This document shows, piece after piece, positions 20,016 to 28,584 of a stretch of DNA of 64,000 nt. The translations under genes were made by a program, and so were the position numbers. Below the pieces are notes generated by a model. That model did no database searches, was not told where the DNA came from, and worked only from the letters and a program-made list of their open reading frames with translations. Numbering within the stretch: the stretch's first letter is position 1; each line of letters begins with the position of its first letter. The stretch comes from an uncultured Colwellia sp. (GTDB lineage: Bacteria; Pseudomonadota; Gammaproteobacteria; Enterobacterales; Alteromonadaceae): the NCBI GenBank assembly GCA_913058395.1, contig CAJXQI010000007.1:124001-188000 (forward strand), in the 5' to 3' direction.

Positions 20016-20846
20016 ATGAAACTTTTTAAAGCAGCGTCAGCTATTGCATTGGCTTGTTCAAGCTCAGCGTTAATGGCACAAACAATAGATATTCAAATTA
20101 CTAACCTCACTCATGCTCAACACTTCACTCCTCGTTTAGTGGTAGCGCATGACAATACAGTAGATGCTTTTGAACCAGGTGTTGAAGCAACATCTGCATT
20201 GGCATGGCTTGCAGAAGCCGGTGTGATTGATGATGCGCAAAATGCTGATTCATCTGGTCAAAACTTTGAAGCACTTTTAGGCCCTACTGATACCGACAAT
20301 ACTACAAATACTTGGCATCGTTTTGGTGGCTTAGTTCCTCCTTCAATGTCGGTAAGTTACCCATTCGACACCATGGATAAGCCTTATCTTTCTATCTTGT
20401 CTATGTTAATTCCAACTAACGATGCATTTGTTGGTTTAGACAGTATTAAAATCCCAACTACACCAGGTACTTACACATACATGTTACACGCCTATGATGC
20501 GGGTACAGAATTAAATGACGAATTAAATAGCACACGTACTGATATTGTTGAACAAGGCGGAACTCCTCTTGGTGGCTATGGTGCTCCAGGTGTTGCAGGC
20601 GTAGGTGCTTCTCCAGTGCCGCTAGGTGTTGGCGGAACAGGCGTTGCAGTAAAAGTAGGTTTTGCAGAAGATGGTACTGCAATTGGCGCTAATGAAGTTG
20701 TTGACGGTACCGATGGTCCAGTTCATATTCACCGAAATGTTTTAGGTGATACTAGCCTAACTGATGGCGCTAGTGATTTACAGTCTACGGAACACCGTTG
20801 GTTGAACCCTGTTGCTCGAGTAACTATTACTATCCCAGCACTTTAA
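20016..20846 (+). CDS. Exported spondin-domain protein
   Basis: This 276-residue protein has a signal peptide cleaved near LMA-QT (residues 20-22). One bacterial spondin (Spondin_N-like) domain follows: IQITNLTHAQHFTPRLVVAH at the start, an acidic middle with ILSMLIPTNDAFVGLD, and a C-terminal HIHRN ... EHRWLNPVARVTITI. The eukaryotic domain binds extracellular ligands; in bacteria the role is not known. A Gly-rich loop (GGYGAPGVAGVGASP) sits in the middle. AAGGGAAA precedes the ATG. The next gene, 17 bases on, encodes a second spondin protein, so both are likely on one transcript. Confidence 0.8.
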   Translation: MKLFKAASAIALACSSSALMAQTIDIQITNLTHAQHFTPRLVVAHDNTVDAFEPGVEATSALAWLAEAGVIDDAQNADSSGQNFEALLGPTDTDNTTNTWHRFGGLVPPSMSVSYPFDTMDKPYLSILSMLIPTNDAFVGLDSIKIPTTPGTYTYMLHAYDAGTELNDELNSTRTDIVEQGGTPLGGYGAPGVAGVGASPVPLGVGGTGVAVKVGFAEDGTAIGANEVVDGTDGPVHIHRNVLGDTSLTDGASDLQSTEHRWLNPVARVTITIPAL

Positions 20847-20863
20847 TTTAGGGAGAATAGATC

Positions 20864-21715
20864 ATGAATATGAACAAAATAAGTTTAGCTATGCTGCCTA
20901 TTATTGCAGTACTAGCAACTGGTTGTGGTGGTGATGACGGAAGCAATGGTGCTGCGGGTGCTGCAGGCGCTCCAGGTGTTGACGGTACTAACGGTACTGA
21001 TGGTACAAATGGTACTAACGGCACTAACGGCACTAATGGTACCAATGGCAACCTTGCGGTTTTCACTGTACAACTGACTAATTTAACCTATAGCCAGCCA
21101 TTTTCGCCAGCGGCGATTATTTTACATGAACCTGGTTACAATGCCTTTATTGATGGTGAAGCGGCAAGCCCTGGATTAGAGCTTCTTGCTGAAGGTGGGA
21201 ATCCTGCTGATTTAATAGCTGAGGCTTTAGCAGCAACGCAATATTTAGATGCGGTAGCGACTGATGGTGCAACACCACCAAGATCTATCGGCGCCACGTC
21301 AACATTATTAGTACCTTTGCTAGATGTTGATGATTTAAGAATTAGCTTTACTACTATGTTAGTTGATACTAACGATGCTTTTACTGGTCTTAATGCTGCA
21401 GATATCAGCAATATGGCAGTAGGACAGTCTGTAAGCTTTATGTCTCCAACATGGGACTCTGGCACTGAAGCAAACACTGAAACGGCAAGCACAATGCCGG
21501 GCCCAGCAGCAGGTGCCGCAGGTGGTGGTGGTGCTAGTGCGGGTTTTGATGCTGCTCGTGACGATCTTTTTGACCGTGTTCACTTTCACAGTGGTGTTGT
21601 TACCAATGCCAATGCGGATGATGCTAGCAAAGAAGGTCTAAGTACTTCGGTATTAACAGAAGCTGACCGATGGGATAATCCAACGGCTCGTATTGTTATA
21701 ACGCGAACACGTTAG
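20864..21715 (+). CDS. Spondin-domain lipoprotein with collagen-like Gly-X-Y repeat
   Basis: The 283-residue protein has a lipobox (LATGC, Cys21) followed directly by about 38 residues of Gly-X-Y triplets (GAAGAAGAPGVDG, then repeated GTN). The spondin domain itself runs from about residue 63 (VFTVQLTNLTYSQPFSPAAI) to the end (RWDNPTARIVIT) and has a Gly/Ala-rich loop like its upstream paralogue. The sequence suggests a lipid-anchored outer-membrane protein with the spondin domain held out on a collagen-like stalk. It is the second gene of a two-gene unit and is followed by a hairpin terminator. Ligand and function are unknown. Confidence 0.8.
   Translation: MNMNKISLAMLPIIAVLATGCGGDDGSNGAAGAAGAPGVDGTNGTDGTNGTNGTNGTNGTNGNLAVFTVQLTNLTYSQPFSPAAIILHEPGYNAFIDGEAASPGLELLAEGGNPADLIAEALAATQYLDAVATDGATPPRSIGATSTLLVPLLDVDDLRISFTTMLVDTNDAFTGLNAADISNMAVGQSVSFMSPTWDSGTEANTETASTMPGPAAGAAGGGGASAGFDAARDDLFDRVHFHSGVVTNANADDASKEGLSTSVLTEADRWDNPTARIVITRTR
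20984..21046 (+). repeat. 9-base tandem repeat encoding Gly-Thr-Asn triplets
   Basis: Seven consecutive 9-base units (GGTACTAAC and synonymous variants) encode GTN, with one GTD. The wobble differences indicate an old array under protein-level selection, but the length could still vary between strains. Confidence 0.85.
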
Positions 21716-22134
21716 ATTGGTTGGGCGTCTTATATCTAAATGATTGATAGACGCCAATACCTTTTGCTTTGTAGCGATAGTAAATCAATACAAAGTAAAC
21801 ATAGTTAAATTATATTCGCAAAGGTTTCGAAAGTATTTCTGTGTAAACAAGTTCTTATCATGCAGGCACAGAGAAAAATAATGAAACATTGCCAACTAGC
21901 CTTGGGTTTTCAGCAAACTAAAAAGCATAATTGCTGAGTGTGAGGCTGTTGAGATTATTGATATAAAGTTAAATGTTATTTGGTTTTATCGTCGTTGCAG
22001 GCAACTTCGTGTTAGTGAAATACTGCAGTTTTAATAACCTACTTTAGCTATATCAATTGCTTTGTCGAGTAATCATCATTTCTGTCTTTGTGCCAACGTT
22101 CTTATAAATAAAGATAATAACGCTGGAGCAAAGC
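21716..22134. other. Intergenic region of 419 bases
   Basis: It holds the terminator at 21724-21755 and the promoter region of the two-component system. A 44-codon stretch open from about 21901 to 22033 without a usable start codon was noted, but it is not called a gene. Confidence 0.4.
21724..21755 (+). terminator. Terminator after the spondin genes
   Basis: A GGCGTCT/AGACGCC stem closes an 18-base AT-rich loop, 8 bases past the stop, followed by AATACCTTTTG. Confidence 0.6.
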
Positions 22135-22860
22135 ATGGATACCATACTGGTTGTTGAAGACGATCAAGATATTGCCGATTTAGTCACCCTAAGCTTAGAA
22201 GAAGTAGGTGTGATAGTAGAACATTGTCTATCTGGCGAAGCCGCCTTAGATAAACTAGCAACGCAGCACTTCGATTTAGTTATGCTTGATGTGATGCTAC
22301 CAGGTATGTCTGGACTCGATGTTTGTCGACAGTTAAGAGAACAAAAACCCGAACAGGTGATTCTAATGGTAACGTCAAGAGATAGTGAGATTGATCGTGT
22401 GCTGGGCCTTGAGCTTGGTGCCGATGATTACATGACCAAACCTTTTAGTGTTCGAGAATTGCAAGCGCGTGTGCGTAGTCAATTACGACGAGTGCACTTA
22501 TTATCAAAAATTAGCCAGCAACAATTAGAAAAGCAATCGCCTGAACAATACTTAACATTAGGTGCTTTGCAAATTGATAATATCTCCCACAGCGCAAAGC
22601 TAAACGGTAAAAGTGTTGAATTAACCTCAACTGAATTTGATTTATTATTCTATTTAGCCTCACATCCTGACCAAGTTTTTTCTCGTGAACAATTATTAAG
22701 CTCTGTTTGGGGTTATCATCATAGCGGCTATGAACATACCGTGAATTCACATATAAATCGTTTAAGAAATAAAGTTGAACGCAATGCTACTAAGCCTGAA
22801 ATTGTGCAAACGGTTTGGGGCGTAGGGTATAAACTGAGTCGACAAGGCGTTGCTGCGTGA
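22135..22860 (+). CDS. OmpR/PhoB-family response regulator
   Basis: The 241-residue protein joins a receiver domain (acid pocket Asp9/Asp10, phospho-acceptor Asp52 in VMLDVMLPG, Lys in TKPFSVRELQARV) to a C-terminal winged helix (ELTSTEFDLLFYLASHPDQVFSREQLL ... VNSHINRLRNKVE). It should bind direct-repeat DNA sites after phosphorylation by the kinase encoded next, whose GTG start overlaps its stop by 4 bases. GGAG precedes the ATG. The target genes are not evident; the spondin genes just upstream are candidates only by position. Confidence 0.9.
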   Translation: MDTILVVEDDQDIADLVTLSLEEVGVIVEHCLSGEAALDKLATQHFDLVMLDVMLPGMSGLDVCRQLREQKPEQVILMVTSRDSEIDRVLGLELGADDYMTKPFSVRELQARVRSQLRRVHLLSKISQQQLEKQSPEQYLTLGALQIDNISHSAKLNGKSVELTSTEFDLLFYLASHPDQVFSREQLLSSVWGYHHSGYEHTVNSHINRLRNKVERNATKPEIVQTVWGVGYKLSRQGVAA

Positions 22861-24338
22861 AACTATCTCTTTACCACAGACTATCTTTGTCGTTGTTAGT
22901 GGTATTTATTGTCATTATCAGTGTGTTTTTTGTTTGGGCGCAGCACTTAGAACAAACCACACGTTATGAATCAGAGCAACATCTTCACCTGTCACTTGCC
23001 GCAAGTTTAGCGCGTGATAATCCTTTGCTACAACAAGGTGCGTACGACCATCAAGCCTTGAAAAACCTATTTCATACCTTGATGGTATTGGGGCCAGCGT
23101 TTGAGTTTTATTTTGTCGACCCAAATGGTGACATTTTAACCCACTCAATAGCGCCATCATTAATAAAACGTGACCGAATTGATTTAAAACCTCTTATTCA
23201 ATTAACACAAAACCAAATTAGTTTGCCCATTTATGGCGATGATCCTCAGCATGCGACTCGCCAAAAAATATTTTCTGCCGCCCCTGTTTTCAATGGCAGC
23301 GAGTTAAGAGGCTACCTTTACGTTATTGTTGCCGGTGAACGTTACGAGTCAGCTTATAATCGTTTAGATTCAGATCGCCAAGCTGAGCTTTCAATGGTGA
23401 TGCTAGTTGGTGCGCTACTATTCTTATTCATTGTTATGCTTGGTATATTTTACTATTTCACTCGACCACTTCGCCGTCTTAATCGCGATATTCAAAAGCT
23501 TAAAGAAGCTGGTTTTGATAAATCTAAAGTTACATTAACGCCTTGGATGATGAACAGTAATAACGAAGTACACCAATTAGGCGTCGCATTTGAGGAAATG
23601 GTCAATCAAATTAATGGCCAATTGAATTTATTGCAGAAAAGTGACGTGCAAAGGCGAGAGTTACTTGCTGATATTTCTCATGACCTCCGTACGCCGCTGT
23701 CATCGCTACAGGGCTACATTGAAATGATTGCTCATAAAGGCGATAACTTAAGCAGTGAGGCACGTGAAAAGTATATTAATACGGTGCTAAAAAACACCTT
23801 ACAATTGAAGTTGCTGATTGATCAAATATTTGAACTAGCCCATTTAGAAGGTGGGCAAGTGTCATTAAATTTTGAAGGCTTTAATTTAGCTGAATTACTA
23901 TACGATGTAATAGCTAAGTTTAATCTAGAAGCTAGCGCAAAAAATATTGAGATCTCGGTAAAACCAAGCAGTTCATATACTCAGGTTCATAGTGATATTG
24001 CCAAACTTGAGCGAGTGATCAGTAACTTATTAGAGAACGCCATTCGCCATACTAGTGATAATGGTAAAATTATTTTCGCCATTGAAGAGTTTAGTGACAA
24101 CCAATGTCGACTAACGATTACTGATAATGGTACGGGTATAAAAGCAGAAGAGTTATCTTATATTTTTGACACGCGCTACCGTGCTAGTAATGCCATACAA
24201 GACAAAAATAAACACACAGGCTTAGGCCTCGCCATTACTAAAAAGCTACTAGAATTATTAAAATCTGATATTAAAGTGCAAAGTACATTAGGTGAAGGTA
24301 CCTCGTTTTCATTTAACCTAAGACGGATAAATCATTAA
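22857..24338 (+). CDS. Membrane sensor histidine kinase, partner of 22135-22860
   Basis: A 493-residue kinase with two membrane segments (about 10-28 and 180-201) around a 150-residue periplasmic sensor, then HAMP, HisKA with phospho-acceptor His275 (ISHDLRTPLSSL) and an HATPase domain (LLENAIRHT, DNGTGI, HTGLGLAI). The GTG start overlaps the regulator's stop codon (GTGA), so the two are translationally coupled. The sensor region has FYFVDPNGDILTHS, which resembles a PAS/Cache-like strand-helix pattern, but no ligand can be named. Confidence 0.9.
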   Translation: MKLSLYHRLSLSLLVVFIVIISVFFVWAQHLEQTTRYESEQHLHLSLAASLARDNPLLQQGAYDHQALKNLFHTLMVLGPAFEFYFVDPNGDILTHSIAPSLIKRDRIDLKPLIQLTQNQISLPIYGDDPQHATRQKIFSAAPVFNGSELRGYLYVIVAGERYESAYNRLDSDRQAELSMVMLVGALLFLFIVMLGIFYYFTRPLRRLNRDIQKLKEAGFDKSKVTLTPWMMNSNNEVHQLGVAFEEMVNQINGQLNLLQKSDVQRRELLADISHDLRTPLSSLQGYIEMIAHKGDNLSSEAREKYINTVLKNTLQLKLLIDQIFELAHLEGGQVSLNFEGFNLAELLYDVIAKFNLEASAKNIEISVKPSSSYTQVHSDIAKLERVISNLLENAIRHTSDNGKIIFAIEEFSDNQCRLTITDNGTGIKAEELSYIFDTRYRASNAIQDKNKHTGLGLAITKKLLELLKSDIKVQSTLGEGTSFSFNLRRINH

Positions 24339-24453
24339 TGCTTTTAAATAGATACCTTAAGTAGATACCAAGGTGTATTTATCAAATAAGCATAGATATT
24401 TACATTTTCATTACTTAAAATAAGCTAATAGGGAATATATTTTAGGAAATTAA

Positions 24454-25248
24454 ATGAAAATTAAATTAGCGATTTGTCTTGCTGTTATTACATTAGCGGG
24501 CTGTGCAAAGTCTTCAACTGGTCGTTCACAATTAATGATGATGTCTGACGGTGAACTCAATAAAATGGGCGCTGCCTCATTTGAAGAAATGAAAACTAAG
24601 GAAAAAATTAGTCAATCTCCTGCAATTAATAGTTATGTGCAATGTGTTGCCAAAGCAATTACCGTTAATGTTCCTAAATCTGCACACGATGGCGCTTGGG
24701 AAGTGGTAGTATTTGATTCTGAACAAGTAAACGCTTTTGCACTACCTGGTGGAAAAATAGGTGTTTATACCGGCATTTTAAACGTTGCTGAAGACCAGAA
24801 CCAGTTAGGCGCTATTATTGGTCACGAAGTAGGCCATGTTATTGAGCGTCACTCAAATGAACGTTTATCATCTAGCCAAGCTAGTCAAATGGGCTTGTCG
24901 TTAGTGAATGTTTTATTAGAAAGCCAAAACATCGAAAGCCGCAATACTGTGATGGCGGGTTTAGGCTTAGGTATGCAATACGGCGTATTAATGCCATATG
25001 GTCGTAGCCATGAAAGTGAAGCTGATATTGTTGGCCAAGACTTAATGGCAAAATCAGGTTTTGATCCCGCTGGTAGCGTCAAGCTTTGGCAAAATATGGC
25101 AAAACTTTCTAAAGGTGCGCAACCTGAGTTTATGTCGACTCACCCGTCGAACGCAACGCGCATTAAACAATTAACTGAACACTTGCCAAAATCAACACCG
25201 CTATTTAAGCAAGCGACTGCCCCTAAATGCGTTAAGCCTACGATGTAA
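24454..25248 (+). CDS. M48 family metalloprotease lipoprotein
   Basis: The 264-residue protein has a lipobox LAGC (Cys17) and HEVGH at 124-128 with the third zinc ligand in SHESEAD about 60 residues on, the M48 pattern. The size and lipoprotein signal match LoiP/YggG-type periplasmic proteases that cut misfolded outer-membrane or envelope proteins. The family feature VNAFALPGGKIGVYTG precedes the active site. It is followed by a strong bidirectional terminator and is probably monocistronic. I do not give a symbol because several LoiP-like paralogues exist in this group. Confidence 0.88.
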   Translation: MKIKLAICLAVITLAGCAKSSTGRSQLMMMSDGELNKMGAASFEEMKTKEKISQSPAINSYVQCVAKAITVNVPKSAHDGAWEVVVFDSEQVNAFALPGGKIGVYTGILNVAEDQNQLGAIIGHEVGHVIERHSNERLSSSQASQMGLSLVNVLLESQNIESRNTVMAGLGLGMQYGVLMPYGRSHESEADIVGQDLMAKSGFDPAGSVKLWQNMAKLSKGAQPEFMSTHPSNATRIKQLTEHLPKSTPLFKQATAPKCVKPTM

Positions 25249-25280
25249 GTATTTCTGTTCAGTGTAAATTGATAGCTCAT

Positions 25281-25311
25281 AAAAAAAACCTGCTTGTGCA
25301 GGTTTTTTTTT
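25281..25311. terminator. Bidirectional terminator
   Basis: ACCTGC and GCAGGT with a TTGT loop sit between an A8 run and a T9 run, a textbook two-way terminator between the converging protease and transporter genes. Confidence 0.92.
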
Positions 25312-25345
25312 GTATGGATTTATACGCAATTATTATTTCTAATTG

Positions 25346-26695
25346 TTATTTTTTGGTCAGTCGCCAAAACGCAAAGCTAGCAACGACTAATAAAATCATT
25401 GGGTAATATGCGTTAGCTACAACTTCTAGTGGAGATATTTTCAATGTCGCCCCAAGTAATAATGCTTGTGCGCCGTAAGGTAATAAACCTTGGTTTATAC
25501 AAGCGAATATATCTAACAAACTTGCTGAATGAGCAGGGCTTAGTTCGCCATCTTGTGCTAAGTCTTTTGCTGTTTCACCAGTGACGATAATCGAAACCGT
25601 ATTGTTAGCGGTGAAAAAATTACAGCTAAATGCTAATGAAGCAATACCAATGCCGGCGGCGCGCTTTTTGTTATTAGGGCTAAGTTTACGAGTTAAACGT
25701 TCAATGCTAGATGTTAATGCGCTTAAGCCACCCTGGCGTTTAATTAATTCGCTTAAACCACCAATAAACAATGATAAAATAAAGATGTCTTGCATACCTG
25801 CAAACCCTTTGTTGATATCACTTACCCAACTCGCTAGTTGATAACCATTGTTTAACATGCCGATAGCTGCAGCTAAAATAATACCAATAATCAACACCAT
25901 GAATACATTCACACCGCTAAGTGCTAACGCTAATATAACGATATAAGGTAAGAAGCCGATTATATCGAGATCTTGGCTAGCTTGGTGGTCCATAGTGACG
26001 CCGTTAAAGGCAAATATAGCTAAACAAATTAATGCTGCGGGAACCGCAAACTTAAAGTTTACTCGAAATTTATCTTTCATATGCGCGCCTTGACTTCGAG
26101 TCGACGCGATAGTGGTATCAGATATTATGGACAAGTTGTCGCCAAAGATTGCGCCAGAGATAATACAGCCGGCAATAACGCTGGCGCTTATATCAGACGA
26201 TTCAACAAAGCCTAATGCGATAGGGGCAATGGCGGCGATGGTACCCATTGAAGTACCCATAGCAGTAGCAAGAAAAGCAGCAACTAAGAATAGCCCAGGT
26301 AATAATAAGTAGTCAGGAAATATCGATAAGCCAAGTTGTACGCTAGCATCAACGCTGCCTGTGGCTTTTGCTACTGTGGCAAAAGCGCCAGCCAACAGAT
26401 AAATGATACACATGGTGATAATATTTTGATGACCAGCACCTTGAATAAATTGGCTGATTTTTTCATTAACGGTATCTCGTCCCATAGCTATTGCTAGCAG
26501 TATCGCCGGTATAATAGCGATGCTAGCAGGCAGTTGATAAAAGGCAAACTCAACACCTTGCAGTGTTAATACAATACCAGTGCCGAGAAATAGCCCAAGA
26601 AAAACACCGAAAGGCAGTAGGCTTTTTAAGCTTGGTTTAATGTTACTTTTCAACGGCGGATTAGCAGAGGGTTTGTCAGATAGTTCAGTTGTCAT
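25346..26695 (-). CDS. metT: NhaC-family transporter, likely methionine transporter MetT
   Basis: A 449-residue integral membrane protein of about 11-12 segments with the NhaC-family signatures GTSMGTIAAIAPIALG, SGAIFGDNLSIISDTTIAS and FTANNTVSIIVTGETAK. NhaC-family proteins are annotated as Na+/H+ antiporters, but a subgroup controlled by MetJ or S-box elements was predicted by comparative genomics to import methionine (MetT). Here a MetJ-type box overlaps the -35 of a near-consensus promoter upstream, which favours MetT. The substrate is therefore an inference from regulation; generic antiporter function is the alternative. Confidence 0.72.
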   Translation of the reverse strand: MTTELSDKPSANPPLKSNIKPSLKSLLPFGVFLGLFLGTGIVLTLQGVEFAFYQLPASIAIIPAILLAIAMGRDTVNEKISQFIQGAGHQNIITMCIIYLLAGAFATVAKATGSVDASVQLGLSIFPDYLLLPGLFLVAAFLATAMGTSMGTIAAIAPIALGFVESSDISASVIAGCIISGAIFGDNLSIISDTTIASTRSQGAHMKDKFRVNFKFAVPAALICLAIFAFNGVTMDHQASQDLDIIGFLPYIVILALALSGVNVFMVLIIGIILAAAIGMLNNGYQLASWVSDINKGFAGMQDIFILSLFIGGLSELIKRQGGLSALTSSIERLTRKLSPNNKKRAAGIGIASLAFSCNFFTANNTVSIIVTGETAKDLAQDGELSPAHSASLLDIFACINQGLLPYGAQALLLGATLKISPLEVVANAYYPMILLVVASFAFWRLTKK

Positions 26696-26776
26696 GAATA
26701 AGATCTTATTAGTTATTATTATTTTTAATCGAATTTAACAATAACGATTTTTAGTGGAATGTCTATGAAGGAATGC

Positions 26777-26804
26777 ATTATATGGTGTTATTAAGCAATG
26801 TCAA
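26777..26804 (-). promoter_or_regulatory. Strong promoter of the NhaC/MetT-like gene
   Basis: On the minus strand TTGACA (26799-26804) and TATAAT (26777-26782) are both exact consensus hexamers, 16 bases apart. Transcription would start near 26770, leaving a leader of about 75 bases. Confidence 0.75.
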
Positions 26805-26823
26805 TCTAGACGTCTAGAAGTTT
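26800..26823 (-). promoter_or_regulatory. MetJ-type operator
   Basis: AGACGTCT (26808-26815) is the exact 8-base met box. It lies within the 14-base palindrome TCTAGACGTCTAGA and is flanked on one side by a second, 6-of-8 match (AGAAGTTT) and on the other by a poor box. MetJ binds tandem met boxes with S-adenosylmethionine as corepressor. Overlap with the -35 hexamer fits repression. Confidence 0.72.
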
Positions 26824-27125
26824 ATTTTAAAGATGACCTGACTCCTTTATCGCCTGCAACAACTGTTATATGTATTAAACCCTAAATATCTTAGAGTTAT
26901 TAATTGCACTTTTAGAGCATAAAGCATCTAAACGTGTTGAATTTTCATAAGTAATGTTTAACTTGATAAGTTTTGAATGGTTAATATTCAGTTTAAGCCG
27001 AAGTTTATTGATGCTTAATAATATTTGAGTGACCAGCGTTTTAATAACTACGGTAGCTATATTATAATGGGTGACTACTTTGATATTGAAGTTATATGAA
27101 TTGACGTTACGTAAACTGAGGTACT

Positions 27126-27581
27126 ATGAAAAATACTGACACTAGTGCAAGTGTTTCACCGGCTTGGCTTTTAGTCTTCGGTTGTTGGTTAATTGCAACA
27201 ATCGCGACGCTTGCGAGCCTATTTTTTAGTGAGGTCGTTAAATTACCAGTTTGTGTTTTATGCTGGTATCAACGTATTGCCATGTACCCTTTGGTGTTAA
27301 TGCTTCCTTTAGCATTATTCCCTTTTGACGGTAAAGTCATTCGATATGCTGGCGTGCTAACACTATTTGGCGGTTTAGTGGCGTTATTTCATGTTTTACT
27401 CGTTGCAGGCGCTATTCCTGAAAGTGCACAACCTTGTGTTGCTGATATTCCGTGTTCAGAAACACATTTAAATATATTTGGTTGGCTCAATATGCCAATG
27501 ATGTCTTTATTAACCTTTGCCGCTATTGGCGTCTTACTGTTTTTTGCTAATACTAAAATTAACCGAGGTCACCTTGAATAA
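27126..27581 (+). CDS. Disulfide bond formation protein B
   Basis: A 151-residue four-helix membrane protein with Cys43-x-x-Cys46 (PVCVLCWYQRI) in the first periplasmic loop and Cys104/Cys110 in the second, the DsbB/BdbC arrangement for passing electrons from DsbA to quinone. The five-residue spacing of the second pair and the short length are closer to the BdbC/DsbI branch than to E. coli DsbB. The next gene encodes its thiol oxidase partner and overlaps by 8 bases. It should reoxidise that protein in the periplasm. Confidence 0.85.
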   Translation: MKNTDTSASVSPAWLLVFGCWLIATIATLASLFFSEVVKLPVCVLCWYQRIAMYPLVLMLPLALFPFDGKVIRYAGVLTLFGGLVALFHVLLVAGAIPESAQPCVADIPCSETHLNIFGWLNMPMMSLLTFAAIGVLLFFANTKINRGHLE

Positions 27582-28224
27582 AAAAATACTATTTCTAAGC
27601 ACTGCTGTTATACTTTCTTTGGCTTTTGTCGCTGCTACGTCGATATTTCAAACACAACAAGAAACCAAAGAAAATGAGTTAGCTAACAATAATGCTGATG
27701 TTGTAAGTCGCTCAGGCTCACCAAGTAAAGGTGCTGCTGATGCTAAAATTACTATTGTTGAGTTTTTTGACCCTGCTTGTGAAACCTGTGCGCAGTTTTA
27801 TCCTTTAGTTAATGACATCATTAAAAAGTATCCAGGAAAAGTAAAAGTTGAAATGCGTTACACACCATTTCACAAAGGTGCAGACAAGGTTGTTGCTATG
27901 CTGGAAGCTGCTCACTTGCAAGGAAAGTTCTGGCCGGCTTTAAAGCTATTATTTGCTAATCAGCAGGGCTGGACACGCCACCATACTGCGCAACCTGAGC
28001 AGGCATTACAATTACTATCGTCTTTGGCGATAGATAAGCAGCAATTACAAACTGATATGGTGAGTGAAAAAGTAGCAAATGTTATCTCTCAAGATGTTGC
28101 TGATGCTAAAACGCTTGAAGTACGTGCAACACCACAATTCTTTGTAAACGGTAAGCCACTCACTCGTTTTGGTTATAGAGAGTTAATTGATATGGTTGAA
28201 AATGCGATCGCGCTTGCTTATTAG
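27574..28224 (+). CDS. DsbA-family thiol-disulfide oxidoreductase
   Basis: From a TTG start the protein has 216 residues: an N-terminal membrane anchor or signal (5-25), a linker and a thioredoxin fold with CETC at residues 69-72 and the cis-proline loop RATPQFFVNG near 183-192. I choose TTG at 27574 because GAGG lies exactly 5 bases upstream; the longer frame from 27517 runs entirely inside dsbB. The start overlaps the dsbB stop, so the two are coupled. The long unstructured linker suggests a membrane-tethered DsbA-like enzyme paired with this DsbB. Confidence 0.85.
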   Translation: MNKKILFLSTAVILSLAFVAATSIFQTQQETKENELANNNADVVSRSGSPSKGAADAKITIVEFFDPACETCAQFYPLVNDIIKKYPGKVKVEMRYTPFHKGADKVVAMLEAAHLQGKFWPALKLLFANQQGWTRHHTAQPEQALQLLSSLAIDKQQLQTDMVSEKVANVISQDVADAKTLEVRATPQFFVNGKPLTRFGYRELIDMVENAIALAY

Positions 28225-28257
28225 GTTATTCGTTTAACTGTAAATTCAACTAATTTG

Positions 28258-28294
28258 GTGATGATATATCGAACACCGTTTGGTGTATCATCAC
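28258..28294 (+). terminator. Terminator after the DsbA-like gene
   Basis: GTGATGAT pairs with ATCATCAC, and inside it ACACC pairs with GGTGT around GTTT, with one 7-base bulge. TTTAAAATATT follows. Confidence 0.65.
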
Positions 28295-28432
28295 TTTAAA
28301 ATATTATGCCTTAGCTAGCCCAAACATATCGTTATTGTCGCCCCTTCTAAGCACTTACATAACGTTGTATTTCTATTTTTTAACTCAAACACTATCGCTA
28401 CATTTATTCCTAAAAATAAAGTCCTATATAGA

Positions 28433-28446
28433 TTGATTCACATCAA
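28433..28446 (+). promoter_or_regulatory. FNR/CRP-family box (TTGAT-N4-ATCAA)
   Basis: TTGATTCACATCAA is a perfect match to the FNR (EtrA/Anr) consensus. It lies 175 bases before the universal stress protein gene, so transcription would be activated by oxygen limitation if this is the site used. No good -10 is visible at the class II distance. Confidence 0.6.
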
Positions 28447-28524
28447 CTTATCAGATTGAGTTTTGCTCCTCATCTGGTAAGTTTAAGTAGTCGCTATTGT
28501 AAATTTTTTTTGAAGGAAAGGGCA

Positions 28525-28554
28525 ATGTCGACAATAGGGATTGATGAATGTTGA
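28525..28554 (+). CDS. Possible nine-residue leader peptide
   Basis: ATG TCG ACA ATA GGG ATT GAT GAA TGT TGA (MSTIGIDEC) has AAGGAAAGG ending 3-4 bases before the ATG, a very strong ribosome-binding site, and stops 10 bases before a hairpin. It may be a regulatory upstream frame or chance. No known attenuator peptide has this sequence. Confidence 0.25.
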   Translation: MSTIGIDEC

Positions 28555-28563
28555 GCCGTTTTT

Positions 28564-28584
28564 CTTATCTTCAACTGAGATAAG
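28564..28584 (+). other. Hairpin in the universal stress protein leader
   Basis: CTTATCT/AGATAAG with a 7-base loop, followed by CTACTCTTTTATTATTT. The T-rich tail makes it terminator-like, so attenuation of the downstream gene is possible. Confidence 0.4.

Larger units (their letters stand above)
26696..27125. other. Divergent intergenic region, metT / dsbB
   Basis: 430 bases carrying the metT-like promoter and MetJ-type operator on the left. The right part must hold the dsbB promoter; TTATAATGG at 27062-27070 is a possible -10. No gene is seen. Confidence 0.45.

Noticed and set aside
21136-21492. 118-codon open frame on the minus strand
   Set aside because: Antisense to the spondin lipoprotein gene and explained by its codon usage.
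21901-22033. 44-codon open stretch between the spondin and regulator genes
   Set aside because: No ATG, GTG or well-placed TTG start and no ribosome-binding site; a possible remnant only.
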